A DNA stretch of 64,000 nt from Streptomyces abikoensis (GTDB taxonomy: Bacteria > Actinomycetota > Actinomycetes > Streptomycetales > Streptomycetaceae): NCBI RefSeq assembly GCF_014648775.1, contig NZ_BMRT01000002.1:372001-436000 (forward strand). The letters run 5' to 3'. Position 1 is the first letter of the stretch. The number at the start of each line of letters is the position of its first letter. Below, in pieces: positions 44,401 to 53,252 of this stretch. Under the pieces are notes generated by a model that saw nothing but the letters and a program-made list of their open reading frames with translations, ran no database searches and was not told the DNA's origin. The position numbers were made by a program, and so were the translations under genes.

Positions 44401-46038
44401 GTACTCGTGGCCGAACCGCAGCCTGGGCAACGAACCGGGCCTTACCTTGGCCGTGATCTCCAGCGGAAGTGCCGTCTTCGCCTCGTTGATCGCCTCCACC
44501 GGCTGGTTGGGGGCCTTGGGGGGCTTGCCGTCCTCGACCGATCCATCATCGATGCCCAGCACCAGGCCGAGGTACGGCGCGGACAGCGACCATCCCTCCC
44601 AGGTGACCAGTTGCTCGGGTACGTGGAGGTGAGTGTCCAGGGCCTCGGGCGGCGGTGTGGCCAGGTTGGCCTGGAAGAAGCCCTCGTCGGAAACCGACAG
44701 CAGGACGGGACCGTTATCGGGCTGCCGATACACCACATCACGCTCGTGCAGTGAGAACCACCGCTTTCGTTCCTCGTCCCAGATGTCCATCCGGTGGCCG
44801 CGTACCAGGTCCTCGGCCACCAGCTCGGGGACGCTCGGGGCGCCCTGGACATCCGGCGTGGCGGCTGCCGGGGACGGCGGGTCCGGCACCTGGACCGCGG
44901 CTCCGTCCCGGGCGAGGGCCCGGGTGAAGGCACCCTCGTGCTGGGCCGCCCGGCCGAAGTCCTCCTTGAGGCTGCCCAGACGGTCCTCCCTGACAAGCGA
45001 AATCCCATAGGTCCGTACCGGGGACAGTCCCTTGGCGTCCGCCGGCACCGACGTCAGCTTGAGCGCGGCACCATCGATGTCGGCCTGCTCGATGCGGAAG
45101 TCGCTCTGGAGCGCGACCAGGCCACGGGATGGCGGTGCCAGCGGGTCGGCGGCCGTGAGGGACTGGGCGCCGGGCACGAAGGCTCGCCGGTCGGGGAGGA
45201 AGACGTACCGCGTGCGTGGGGACACGTCATGCGAGTCGTCCCCCAGCGCGGGCTTCCAGTGGGGGGTGACCGTCAGGAACCGCTCACCCGAGGAGACGGG
45301 GAGCCGGTCGGCCGGCAGGAGGACGTCCAGAACCAGCCCGAGGCGTCGGAGCAGCTGGGGATGGTCGCCCAGCGAGGTGAGAATCTGGTGGAAGTCGGGA
45401 CGCGGCAAAACGGGCGGTGGCTGCGGCCGAGGATTGACGCCGACGACCGTGGGAGCGCTCCTCACCGCGTGGAAGTCGTCCAGCGCGGCCAGCTTCGGGG
45501 GCATCCCACCGTCCGTCGCCGAGGCCACGTTTTCGGTGCCTGCTCCGGCGGCGGTTGCCGCGCGCAGCATGTCCCTTGTGACAGGCGGGCTTTCGGGTGA
45601 CGTCTTGGCCGCCTTGGCATAGGTGTCCCTGGTGAAGTCGTGGACTTCCTTGGCCGAATAGGTGCGGAATTCCCGCTGTCCGGCGTCCAGGAAGACGTAG
45701 GGCTCCAGTGGGATGTCCTTGTGGAAGAGGTTCGTCCACAAGTTCGTGTCCGGTGCCGGGCCCTGTGGTTCGAGCGGGCCGGTGAAGGATACGGACGACG
45801 TGGAGGAACCGTCCGTGGTACCGAACTCGAAGGTGGCCGCCTTGACCTTTTCCGGCCAGGTGATGAAGTCGGGGAAGTTCTCCAGCGTGACGCGGCCGTT
45901 CCCGGCGGTTGTGTCGGGGCCGGTCCCGGCGGGTGCTTGCAGGCGCGGGGCGATGAACACCGATACCCGGGCCTGGGTACCGTCGGCCGAGAGCCCGGCG
46001 GGAAGAACGGTCCAGTTGATGTGCTGTTCGAACGTCAT
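41494..46038 (-). CDS. Very large unknown protein with PG-binding module and His/Asp-rich tail
   Basis: 1514 aa; ATG 46038 (MTFEQHINWTVLPAGL) follows GTGGGAGGCGAG. No signal peptide or membrane helix is visible. Mostly beta-rich, with no recognised catalytic domain. One fibronectin-like strand set is suggested by YRVRLRTVDLAGNGLGPAE (about residues 535-560). A PG-binding-type domain lies at about 634-705 (KTNEDVRIVQQALIDRGHQL, then ADGVFGPRTKAAYAEEQ). The last 57 residues (about 1458-1514) are a (GHDGHD)n repeat, a likely metal-binding tail. It is the second gene of an operon, 16 bp after the 1041-aa gene, whose product has a similar His/Asp-rich segment near its N-terminus. Function unknown. 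Confidence 0.8.
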   Translation of the reverse strand: MTFEQHINWTVLPAGLSADGTQARVSVFIAPRLQAPAGTGPDTTAGNGRVTLENFPDFITWPEKVKAATFEFGTTDGSSTSSVSFTGPLEPQGPAPDTNLWTNLFHKDIPLEPYVFLDAGQREFRTYSAKEVHDFTRDTYAKAAKTSPESPPVTRDMLRAATAAGAGTENVASATDGGMPPKLAALDDFHAVRSAPTVVGVNPRPQPPPVLPRPDFHQILTSLGDHPQLLRRLGLVLDVLLPADRLPVSSGERFLTVTPHWKPALGDDSHDVSPRTRYVFLPDRRAFVPGAQSLTAADPLAPPSRGLVALQSDFRIEQADIDGAALKLTSVPADAKGLSPVRTYGISLVREDRLGSLKEDFGRAAQHEGAFTRALARDGAAVQVPDPPSPAAATPDVQGAPSVPELVAEDLVRGHRMDIWDEERKRWFSLHERDVVYRQPDNGPVLLSVSDEGFFQANLATPPPEALDTHLHVPEQLVTWEGWSLSAPYLGLVLGIDDGSVEDGKPPKAPNQPVEAINEAKTALPLEITAKVRPGSLPRLRFGHEYRVRLRTVDLAGNGLGPAEADALMDGNAQVLSLPGEGLLTFQRFEPVLAPAVAPRLPFGEGASAFRLVIRSSPGDRPPAAGPAGNVVRVALANVQFGKTNEDVRIVQQALIDRGHQLVGGADGVFGPRTKAAYAEEQRDQGFSGDDADGNPGCTSLTKLGSESGFTVDCGDGHSPAPGVTAEQYAADFNRSSLVTTGGHVPYQGADERHVVAPKASLRCVEWHGLLDGAIGSTDQHAQNSVYEVARREKGSLNDSSQPNVRLETVDSPATDPRNPAVTALHTGETIELPYLPDPLARAAVFLDLPGMPPGEPFTVPWGGEVWHRPRSFRLRLAEGTAAPRFDEASRVLTVSLPKGAVATVRLCSGIDFDEKVMGMASWCRDAVESTPQLATETEADAAARRTEELRRTDQALELAAAGRHWMFTPWHELTLVHAVQRPLRTPVLDLSALGTPRGPKETAEHLAGAIALDEASTDRIELVAEWTEVTDAGPTGRDAREMTVPVFGLLTARVDRQGVPGADPAVLRNGTLTFSTKAAEDKSKANQGKPVPEKHEFGDTKHRIVSYRPVAGSKFSDYFPPSFAEPGQNALTVQGDAKEHSVPSSASPTAPRLLYCVPTLALETLDGPAGAIVQRRRGSGIRVYLDRPWYSSGDGELLGVVLGEPPGGDPNSTRDAWVTLMGRDPIHRSASVVAPTPDVFTNAVRRSGKLTLSRPSGPLSVTVVGFTPQFERDDTSEKGGRWFCDLDLNTGDACLPFLRLALVRFQPDSIPGAEISQVVLADLVRTLPDRELTVRPGEVLSVSVTGPSWDPTGSFPPHITATLQRRHDVVTDKDLGWVTLGDTAVALKSVDAESSHRPFYTGQVPVPPGLRGVPLRLLVVETEDLPDGGPTAPTAPGPVIYCGTVDLPPLQGGQGEGPHDGHDGHDGHGGHDGHDGDGNGHDGHDGHDGHGGHDGHDDHDGHHGPGGHDDHHG

Positions 46039-46054
46039 CTCGCCTCCCACGGGC

Positions 46055-49000
46055 TCACGGGGCGAAGGCCGCGCAGTACTCCTGCCAGTGGTGTGGCAGA
46101 ACACATACGTCGAAGGACGGGTCACCGGGCGCACCGGAGAAGCTCCGCTCGAGGGTGAGCGAGACGGACTTGCTGAAGAAGGCGATCCGCACGCCGACGG
46201 TGAGGGTGCCCCTGCCCCGCACCACCGACTGGTGACCGTGCTTCTCGTAGGTGAGCTCCAGATAGAACTGGGCGGTCACCGTGAGGATGCCCAGCACCGT
46301 CAGATTGCCGTTGCACCGTAGATATCCGCCCAGCGTGACATCCTTGGGGCCGAGCGAGAAGCGGACACCCGCCATGACCGACACCCCGCCGCTGGCCACC
46401 CCGAGATTCAGTGCCGTGGCGCCGCCGAACTCTATGGAGCCCTCGGCCTGCCGCACACCTTGTTCTGTATCGACCAGCATGGAGAAGTAGCCGCCGCCTC
46501 CGAACAGGGAGACGGTGACATTGAAGGGGTGTGCCCGCTCGGAAACCGAGAAACGAAACGAGACCGGCTCGCCCTCGAAGGGCACATCCAGCTCCGCGCC
46601 CAGCGAAAGGTTCGACAGGGTGAAGGCGCCTAGCCCTATGGCGGGAACCGCGAGTTTGAAGCCCGCACGGATACCGGACGGCTGGACGTCCAGGTACGAG
46701 CCGGGGCCGAACGCGTCGGCGGGCAGGGCGCTGCGGAGGGAGTTGATGAATTCCAAGTCCTTGTGGAAGGTCAGTTCCAGGCCACTGGCCGTCACGTCGG
46801 GCTTCTTCCCGGGGGAAGCCTTGAACTTCAGTTCAGCGAAGTCGAGTCGGGCGATGTCCTCGAAGTCCAGTGCGAAGTGGGTCAGTCTCCCCTCCACGGT
46901 GGACCGGTCGACGGCGTCCTTCGAGCGGACGGTCCGGGCGTCCAGGATCAAGGAGGCTTTGGACACATCGAGAAGGTGCGCCGGTCCGGACTCCGGCCGC
47001 TCCAAGGAGGGCTTCCAGACATAGCGCAGTTCCTTCCCCTGCCCGTCCACCAGGTCGCGGATCCGCAGCACGGGCGCCGGCAACAGGCCGTTGGCATCCC
47101 GCAGGATCGCCTCGATCTCGGCGTCGCCCAGTTGCCGCAGAGCGCCGAGGCTGTCCTTGGTGACACTCTTCAGGATGTCGCCGAGAGGGATGAATCCGAG
47201 CATCTTCGCCCCGGCGAAGGCGGCCCTGATGGCGCCGATGTCATGCGCGCCGACAACCTGCCCTGTGGCACCGTCCGTCTTGAACATGTCCGGGATGACG
47301 CCCGCCTGGGCGGTGATGACCTTGACCGCGGCGTTGGGACTGGCGACTCCCCCGGACTTCTCCGCCCCGAAGGTGAGGCTGACCGCCTTCTCCAGATCCA
47401 GGTACGCGCCGGCGGGATGCCCCGCCATGGTCTGCTGAAGGTACGTCTCGTTGAACGCGACAGAGAGAGCGCCGCCATTCGGGGTGAACTGTTCGACGGC
47501 GGGGACCCGCACCGTCGCGCCGGACACAAAGGGCAGACCGATCACGGGCAGGTCTCGGTCCTTCCCGTTCCCGTTGCGGATCCCGAGCCCGAACGTCAAG
47601 GTGCCGACCGCGTGGCTGGTGCTGCCGGGAGCGCCGGGGGGCGGTTGCGCCATGGCCATCACCTGGCCGCCCATCGACCGGTTCAGGCGATCGCCCAGCC
47701 GTGGCTGCTGCGCCGGGTCGTACAGGTTGTTCAACCGCTCTTGAGGCACTCCGTCGGCCACGAACGCCAGCGGCATGGTGAAGCTGACCTTCCGGCCTTC
47801 CCCGCCGTCCCGGCCTTCGCAATCCGTGCCGATCAAGGTGAACTCGTGGTCCTTCCCGGAATCCTGGAGAATCACCCAGAACGCATCGGGGTCGGATACG
47901 GGTTGCTGAATCAGCGGCGTGACACGGTCCGTGATACGCAATGCGCTGAAGGGCATTTCACGCCCTTCGTGCCGGTAACCGGACGGTCCGTACTGGACCT
48001 CCGGCTGCTTGATGACGACGCGGTCCTGCCGCTGCAGGTAGGCGACGATTCCGTCATTGGGGCGCGCGACGAACACCCGCCTGAATTCCTGGATATGCAC
48101 GGCCTCGTGGCCCGTGCTCATGCGTCCGTGTGTGGCGGTGCGTACGAACTGGTCACGGCCCAGGCCCGTGATGTGGTCGTACAGCACCAGGTTCGGCGGG
48201 CGTCTCCCCGCCTGTGTGAACCGGTCCTGGGCCGGTTGCGACAACGGCTCCCAGGCGCCGTGCAGGTGGGCCGAGGATCCCAGGGGCGTCACGATGAACT
48301 GCTCGGCGTGCAACGGCGCGCTGTGGACCTCGAGGGGCGGGCCGCCACCCGGGCCGGGTAGCTCGACCCGGCTCGTGAGCGTGACGATGTCCTCCAGGTT
48401 CTCGGTGGAGAGCGGGGTGGGCGCGGGCAGGCCGCCCCGGTCTCTCACTGTCGCGAAGGCCCGCAGCAACACCTCGCCGTCCTGCGAGCCGCGCAGCCGG
48501 GCGTGCCACAGCGCGGTCGGCCCGTCCGCCTCGGGGGGCTCCGACGTGACCACCCAGCCCACCGGCTCGTCGTAGGTGACCAGCAGTCGGGTGGGGAACT
48601 CGAGGACGCTCTTGGGGATGCCCTGGAAGACCGCCGATCCCGGCGTGTCCGGGACCTGCAGACCCACGGGCACCGTGATCGGCACCAGCCGTGCCCAGTC
48701 GAGCAACGAAGCCAGCGACAGGTCCAGGCCGTCCATGGTGGCCGGCACCGAGAAGGCCAGGTGAGTCGGACCGGCGGTGAAAGCCTTCATGGGGCCGAGC
48801 GCGGTGGTGACGGTGCTCAGCAGCGGCGGCACCTCTTCCACCACATGCTGTGGCGGCAGCCCGACGACCACGAACGCCGCACCCGGATCCCTCCGCACGA
48901 GGCGGTGACCGTCGAACCGCAGATTGACCAGGTTGATGTCGACGACGAGCATGTCCGCCGGCCGCACCACCCGGAACGGCCCCTCCGCGACGTCCGCGTC

Positions 49001-49180
49001 GTGGGGCCCGGGTCCCGGGGGGCCGTCGGGGTGGGGATGCGGGTGCGGGCCGGAGGGCTGGCCCGGACCGTGCCCTCCGCCGAAGCCGCCATGATGGTCA
49101 CCATCGTGATCGTCGTCGGGATGGTTCCGCGCCTCCAGCCAGAGCCTCAGGGAGACGGGACGGGCAGCGTTGAACGGCAT
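46055..49180 (-). CDS. Large unknown protein with N-terminal His/Asp/Pro-rich segment
   Basis: 1041 aa from ATG 49180 (MPFNAARPVSLRLWLEARNH). Residues about 18-67 are a low-complexity His/Asp/Gly/Pro region (DDDHDGDHHGG, PHPHPHPDG). The middle is mixed alpha/beta. The last 350 residues are strongly beta-strand in character (FKLAVPAIGLGAFTLSNLSL, then GGGGYFSMLVDTEQG and GVASGGVSVMAGVRFSLG), like a beta-barrel or long beta-helix. No signal peptide. First gene of the operon with the 1514-aa protein, preceded by two direct repeats. No family recognised. Confidence 0.78.
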   Translation of the reverse strand: MPFNAARPVSLRLWLEARNHPDDDHDGDHHGGFGGGHGPGQPSGPHPHPHPDGPPGPGPHDADVAEGPFRVVRPADMLVVDINLVNLRFDGHRLVRRDPGAAFVVVGLPPQHVVEEVPPLLSTVTTALGPMKAFTAGPTHLAFSVPATMDGLDLSLASLLDWARLVPITVPVGLQVPDTPGSAVFQGIPKSVLEFPTRLLVTYDEPVGWVVTSEPPEADGPTALWHARLRGSQDGEVLLRAFATVRDRGGLPAPTPLSTENLEDIVTLTSRVELPGPGGGPPLEVHSAPLHAEQFIVTPLGSSAHLHGAWEPLSQPAQDRFTQAGRRPPNLVLYDHITGLGRDQFVRTATHGRMSTGHEAVHIQEFRRVFVARPNDGIVAYLQRQDRVVIKQPEVQYGPSGYRHEGREMPFSALRITDRVTPLIQQPVSDPDAFWVILQDSGKDHEFTLIGTDCEGRDGGEGRKVSFTMPLAFVADGVPQERLNNLYDPAQQPRLGDRLNRSMGGQVMAMAQPPPGAPGSTSHAVGTLTFGLGIRNGNGKDRDLPVIGLPFVSGATVRVPAVEQFTPNGGALSVAFNETYLQQTMAGHPAGAYLDLEKAVSLTFGAEKSGGVASPNAAVKVITAQAGVIPDMFKTDGATGQVVGAHDIGAIRAAFAGAKMLGFIPLGDILKSVTKDSLGALRQLGDAEIEAILRDANGLLPAPVLRIRDLVDGQGKELRYVWKPSLERPESGPAHLLDVSKASLILDARTVRSKDAVDRSTVEGRLTHFALDFEDIARLDFAELKFKASPGKKPDVTASGLELTFHKDLEFINSLRSALPADAFGPGSYLDVQPSGIRAGFKLAVPAIGLGAFTLSNLSLGAELDVPFEGEPVSFRFSVSERAHPFNVTVSLFGGGGYFSMLVDTEQGVRQAEGSIEFGGATALNLGVASGGVSVMAGVRFSLGPKDVTLGGYLRCNGNLTVLGILTVTAQFYLELTYEKHGHQSVVRGRGTLTVGVRIAFFSKSVSLTLERSFSGAPGDPSFDVCVLPHHWQEYCAAFAP

Positions 49181-49198
49181 GACGAATCCCCATCCGAG

Positions 49199-49240
49199 TC
49201 AAGAAGGTGTGGGGTACGAATCAAGAAGGCGTGGGGTACG
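49199..49240. promoter_or_regulatory. Two 20-bp direct repeats upstream of the giant-protein operon
   Basis: TCAAGAAGGTGTGGGGTACG (49199-49218) and the same with one change (49221-49240), period 22 bp, beginning 19 bp before the ATG at 49180. Two turns of the helix apart, they could be regulator half-sites or a 5'-UTR element. The rest of 49181-49483 shows no gene. Confidence 0.6.
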
Positions 49241-49483
49241 CGGCGGCTTCGCTCACCATTTTCCATGCTCACTCCGATGGCGGATCCCCGCCACTGGGCG
49301 TCGGCACGACGGCTGGGGCTCCGAGCCGGAGGTAGGCCTGTGTCACGACCTGCACCCTTGCCCCGCCCGAAGGATGATGGGTTCGCGGGGAGGAGCCCCT
49401 ACATCCCGATGGCCGGCAAACGGAGTGCGGCAGGTGCGGGGGTTCGCGGGCGGACGATCCGCGACTTCGAGGGGTTCATCACC

Positions 49484-50728
49484 ATGGTTCTGAGATGTCC
49501 ACGATTCACCGGTGATCCTGTGCTGGAGGCTTGCCTGGCCGGTACGCACCGGATGTTCCAGCCCGAACAGGGACTGGCGGTCAAGCGCGTCCAAGCCGCG
49601 CTGATCGCGCTCGGCAGGCCGGTGGGCCCAGCAGGGGACGACGGATTCTTCGGCCCCGACACGGGCGCGGCCGTCTCGGCGTACAAGGACGACAAGGGGC
49701 TTTCACCGGACGATCCGGTCGTCGGCAAGGGGACGATGGGCGCCCTGGATGACGACCTGTTCGTCGACCCGCCGACGCTGGATCCGGCGTTCAAGGAATT
49801 CAGCCCCTTCGTGGTCGGCCGGCGGCTCGAGCCGTTCGCCGGGCTGGAACTGGCCGCGCTCATCGACACACCTTTGAACTCGTGGCGCCATATGCTCGGC
49901 CGATTCACGCTCGATGCGCTCAACTCGCGTACTTTGCTCGGCATCGTGGCCATGAGCAGAAGTCTGGACCTCCGTGACCGCTTCCTCGCCGCCGCGGCGC
50001 CGACGCAGCCCAATGGGACTTCTGCTGCGGACTTCTTCGACGACGCTCTGATCACCGACGACGCCGTGGGCCGCACCGTCACCTTCCAGGCCCGGGACGG
50101 CACGCGGCAGGCCTTCGTGCTGATCAAGGACGACGTCATCCTGGGCCGCCAGTTCATCGTGCGCACCACCACCGGCGGCCGGGCACGGGTGAGCCTGCAG
50201 GGCGTCCTCGTCCACGAACTCACCCATGTCCGGAACCGTTCGGCCGAGGTGCAGCTGCTTCAGACCCCGGACACCGATGGCGGCACCTACATCGACACCG
50301 CGCTCGCCCAGGCACGATCAGCGACGGGCCGGCCGACCGCGCAGGTGCTCGACTCCTTCGTGGGGGAGATCTGTGCCCGCCATGTGCACTGGATCGTGGT
50401 GCAGGAAGCGGCAGGCAACCCCTTCGCCCCGCGGTTCCTGCCGCCCGAGAAGCTTGCGGAAGCGGTGAGGTTCTACGCTCAGGAAGTCACCAGCCTCTTC
50501 GACTCCAACGGATATCTGACCGGCATCGTCCACCAGGGGCGGGCAACGCTTCTCCAGCAGCTGAGCCTCTGGCTCCAGCGATGCCGGGAGTTCACCTTGA
50601 CCGACGACCCGGACGAGAGTGCGCGCACCGACACGCTCTTCGCCGATACGGCCGACGCATGCGCCCGTGGCGCTGTCGACACCCAGGCTGACGGGCTCTT
50701 CCCTCTCCCGGCGGACTTCACTGAATGA
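49484..50728 (+). CDS. PG-binding-domain protein with HExxH metallopeptidase motif
   Basis: 414 aa; ATG 49484 after GAGGGG. Residues about 12-97 are a PG-binding-type module (VLEACLAGTHRMFQPEQGLA, VKRVQAALIALG, DGFFGPDTGAAVSAYKD). Residues 244-248 read HELTH within VLVHELTHVRNRSAE, the zinc-peptidase HExxH motif; a downstream Glu (SFVGEICARHVHW) could be the third ligand. No signal peptide is visible. Divergent from the giant-protein operon, and its N-terminal module is shared with the protein at 53253. A cell-wall or surface protease is the best guess; the substrate is unknown. Confidence 0.75.
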   Translation: MVLRCPRFTGDPVLEACLAGTHRMFQPEQGLAVKRVQAALIALGRPVGPAGDDGFFGPDTGAAVSAYKDDKGLSPDDPVVGKGTMGALDDDLFVDPPTLDPAFKEFSPFVVGRRLEPFAGLELAALIDTPLNSWRHMLGRFTLDALNSRTLLGIVAMSRSLDLRDRFLAAAAPTQPNGTSAADFFDDALITDDAVGRTVTFQARDGTRQAFVLIKDDVILGRQFIVRTTTGGRARVSLQGVLVHELTHVRNRSAEVQLLQTPDTDGGTYIDTALAQARSATGRPTAQVLDSFVGEICARHVHWIVVQEAAGNPFAPRFLPPEKLAEAVRFYAQEVTSLFDSNGYLTGIVHQGRATLLQQLSLWLQRCREFTLTDDPDESARTDTLFADTADACARGAVDTQADGLFPLPADFTE

Positions 50729-50796
50729 CTTCCTCGGCCCGAAACCCTCTTTCTCCGCTCGTCTCTCTGCTCGCACTTTCACACGCAGGAGTTGCC

Positions 50797-51531
50797 ATGC
50801 GTCGTCGCGCCCTCCGTACCGGCTTAGCCGTCGCCGCCCTCGCCGGTTCCGCCCTCGCTCCGACCGCCGCGTTCGCGGCCGGTTCGCACGGCACCCGCAC
50901 CGCGTCGCCGGCCGATCCCTCGACCGCCCGCTGCACGGTGGTCAAGGAGGACAGCATCGGCGCGGGCACCGGCGTCCGGATGACGATGAGCCCCCAGGGC
51001 CCGTCGGTCGTCTTCCTCGACCCGGTCGACGGCCCGATCACCGGGCTCGGCACGCTCGACCGCAGCCGTCCCGCGCTGCCGCAGGACGCGGGCATCGACG
51101 TGGAGATCCTCAACCCGTACGGCTCGACCCCTCAGCTGCTTGCCAAGACCAACGGCGGCAACGACGGCCTGTACGGCCTCGCCGACTTCCCCCGGATGCC
51201 CAAGGGCTGCTCGGTGGACAAGGCACTGGTCATCAAGCAGTGCACCGTGGTCAAGAGCCAGGACATCGGCGCGGGCACCGAGGCCCGGATGACGACGAGC
51301 CCGCAGGGCCCGTCCGTGGACTTCTACGACTGGGCCGACGGCACCCGGATCTCACGTCTGGGCACACTCGACCGTGCCCACCCCAAGCTCCCCGATTCCG
51401 CGGGGATCTACGAGGAGATCGTGGAGCCGAACAGCTGGAACCCGCGACTGAAGTCGAAGACAGAGGGCGGCCGGACCGAGTACGCGTTCTTCGACTTCGC
51501 CAAGATGCCCAAGGGATGCCCGCTGCGCTGA
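50797..51531 (+). CDS. Secreted protein with two tandem repeats
   Basis: 244 aa; ATG 50797 follows CAGGAG. Signal peptide (TGLAVAALAGSALAPTAAFA), then two copies of a unit of about 95 aa. Each begins CTVVK, contains IGAGTxxRMTxSPQGPSV and xLGTLDRxxPxLPxxAGI, and ends FxxMPKGC, so each repeat has a Cys at both ends and probably its own disulfide. No known family. Lies 68 bp after the HExxH protein on the same strand and may be cotranscribed. Confidence 0.75.
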   Translation: MRRRALRTGLAVAALAGSALAPTAAFAAGSHGTRTASPADPSTARCTVVKEDSIGAGTGVRMTMSPQGPSVVFLDPVDGPITGLGTLDRSRPALPQDAGIDVEILNPYGSTPQLLAKTNGGNDGLYGLADFPRMPKGCSVDKALVIKQCTVVKSQDIGAGTEARMTTSPQGPSVDFYDWADGTRISRLGTLDRAHPKLPDSAGIYEEIVEPNSWNPRLKSKTEGGRTEYAFFDFAKMPKGCPLR

Positions 51532-51664
51532 CCCGCTCCGCACCACGTCAGCCATCCCCGTTTCCGGCCGGAGCCACCAGCATACGGTTGCTCCGGCCGG
51601 AAGCCGCGAGACGCCGCAGTCGCCGTGCCGCTACCTCCAACCGGCGCGAGGACGATCAACACCC

Positions 51665-51757
51665 GGACGCACCCGGCGCGGGGTGGCCTCAGTGGTCGCG
51701 CCCGACACCGCGATCGGGTGCGCTCATGTCCCCCGTCGCGGGAGTGCCGTCGGCGAG
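51665..51757. repeat. Dispersed repeat, copy B
   Basis: About 85% identical to 38531-38622, same orientation. It covers the 3' end of the reductase-like gene, whose last 20 or so codons (ending GDMSAPDRGVGRDH) therefore lie in repeat sequence. A weak CCCGA...TCGGG hairpin lies in the core. Confidence 0.7.
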
Positions 51758-52333
51758 CCCGTAGCGCAGGTACACGGTGCCCTTCGGGCTGGCTGCCGGG
51801 GGTGCGAGGAGCGTGACGTTGGTGGGTACCGCGCCACCGTCGAACACCTTCTTGCCGACGCCGAGCACGATCGGGTGCAGCCACAGGTCGAGACGGTCGA
51901 AGAGCTTCTCGCGCAAGAGGGTCTGCACGAGGTTCAGGCTCCCGACGACCTTCACATGCTCGTGCCGGTCACGGATCTCGCGCACCGCGTCGGTGAGGTC
52001 CGGGCCGAGTCGCGTGGACCCGGCCCACGAGAGGTCGGGCCTGCCGCGAGAGGCCACGTACTTCGGGACGCGGTTGAAGAGCGTGGCGATCTCGTTGTCC
52101 TCGCCGCCCTCCTGGTGAGGCCAGTAGGCGGCGAACAAGTCGTACGTCCGCCTGCCGAGCAGCAGCGCGTCCGTGCCCTCGTACGCGGCACCGACCTGCG
52201 CCCCGGCGACCTCGTCCAGCAGGGGCGCCTGCCAGCCGCCGAACGGGAACCCCACCGGGTCTTCGTCAGGGCCGCCGGGCGCCTGCCCGACGAGGTCGAG
52301 GGTCGCGAACAACTCGATGTGGATGAGGCCCAT
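51689..52333 (-). CDS. Dihydrofolate-reductase-fold protein (RibD C-terminal-like)
   Basis: 214 aa, start MGLIHIELFATLDLVGQAPG. DALLLGRRTYDLFAAYWP, VKVVGSLNLVQTLLREKLFD and LDLWLHPIVLGVGKKVFDG are the landmarks of the large DHFR/RibD-C-like family of Streptomyces, NADPH-dependent reductases of mostly unknown substrate. The normal domain ends near GTVYLRYGL; the remaining tail comes from the dispersed repeat. It stands alone. Confidence 0.88.
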   Translation of the reverse strand: MGLIHIELFATLDLVGQAPGGPDEDPVGFPFGGWQAPLLDEVAGAQVGAAYEGTDALLLGRRTYDLFAAYWPHQEGGEDNEIATLFNRVPKYVASRGRPDLSWAGSTRLGPDLTDAVREIRDRHEHVKVVGSLNLVQTLLREKLFDRLDLWLHPIVLGVGKKVFDGGAVPTNVTLLAPPAASPKGTVYLRYGLADGTPATGDMSAPDRGVGRDH

Positions 52334-52522
52334 GGCTTACTCCTGATGAGTCGGTTTCCTCCGTCAAGAGGTAGACCCACGGGTACGCGCAGACTCACCG
52401 CCACGCCGGAACACGGAAAGTTCCGATTCACCCGGATGGCCCAGCTGGGCAGGTGCCGGGTCCCACCTCGCCGCACCGTGAGAGGCGAGTGCGGTAAGCG
52501 CAGCCACCGAGTAGGAGGCCTC

Positions 52523-53086
52523 ATGGAATACGCCGCCCCTACTGCTGGACTCATAATCGCCGCAGTGCTGTTCCTCATCGGCGTTCTCAGCGTGAACGAC
52601 CTTGCGGCACGCGACTTCAAGATCACCATTTCCGGCAAGGTTGGCCCGTTCCAGAGAGGCGTGCTGGTAGCCGCTGCCGCCCTCTCCTTGACTCTCTCCG
52701 TTGTGGGGTTCTACCTGCTGGCCAATCGACCCGCCGGTTCGGATCACACTCCACCCCCGGTCGGCCAGGAAATGTCGGTAAAGGTCTCCAGTTCGCTGGG
52801 AATCGAAGGGCAGGATGTCAAGTCGGAGACGGACACGATCACAATCGACGGCGCACAGCTGAAGCTCACCATGGATAGCGACAACCCGGAGACGAGCGAC
52901 GTCTTCCATTTCCAAGGGGACCCTGGGGATCAGAACTACAGGGTGGAGATTTCCATGACCATGAATGACGACTCCAAGAAAGAGGTCTCCGGGACTGGGA
53001 CCGTGTACATCGACAACCAACTCTCTTATAAAGTTGACATAACGGGTGGCGATCAGCCGCAGGCTGTACTGACGAGAACGGCCTAG
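52523..53086 (+). CDS. Membrane-anchored protein with two N-terminal helices
   Basis: 187 aa; ATG 52523 after GTAGGAGG. Two transmembrane segments (GLIIAAVLFLIGVLSV and GVLVAAAALSLTLSVVGFYL) precede an extracytoplasmic beta-rich part of about 125 aa (TITIDGAQLKLTMDSD, YRVEISMTMNDDSKKEVSG). Lower GC than neighbouring genes. No family recognised. Confidence 0.65.
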   Translation: MEYAAPTAGLIIAAVLFLIGVLSVNDLAARDFKITISGKVGPFQRGVLVAAAALSLTLSVVGFYLLANRPAGSDHTPPPVGQEMSVKVSSSLGIEGQDVKSETDTITIDGAQLKLTMDSDNPETSDVFHFQGDPGDQNYRVEISMTMNDDSKKEVSGTGTVYIDNQLSYKVDITGGDQPQAVLTRTA

Positions 53087-53252
53087 GCTGCTCGCCGAAA
53101 GGATTCTTTTCGCTGCTCCGTGAGGGAGTTGCGGCTGTTCAGGGCAAGTCGGGGCCGCGGATAGACGCTTCACTCGATCGTTAGAGGACCTGACGACTCC
53201 TCGGAGATTCCAGGGGTCGTCCTCCCCGATTCTCCGATTCCCGGAGGCGGAC

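Noticed and set aside
46763-48361. A plus-strand 532-codon frame
   Set aside because: Antisense to the 1041-aa gene; composition is shadow-like and no start site supports it.
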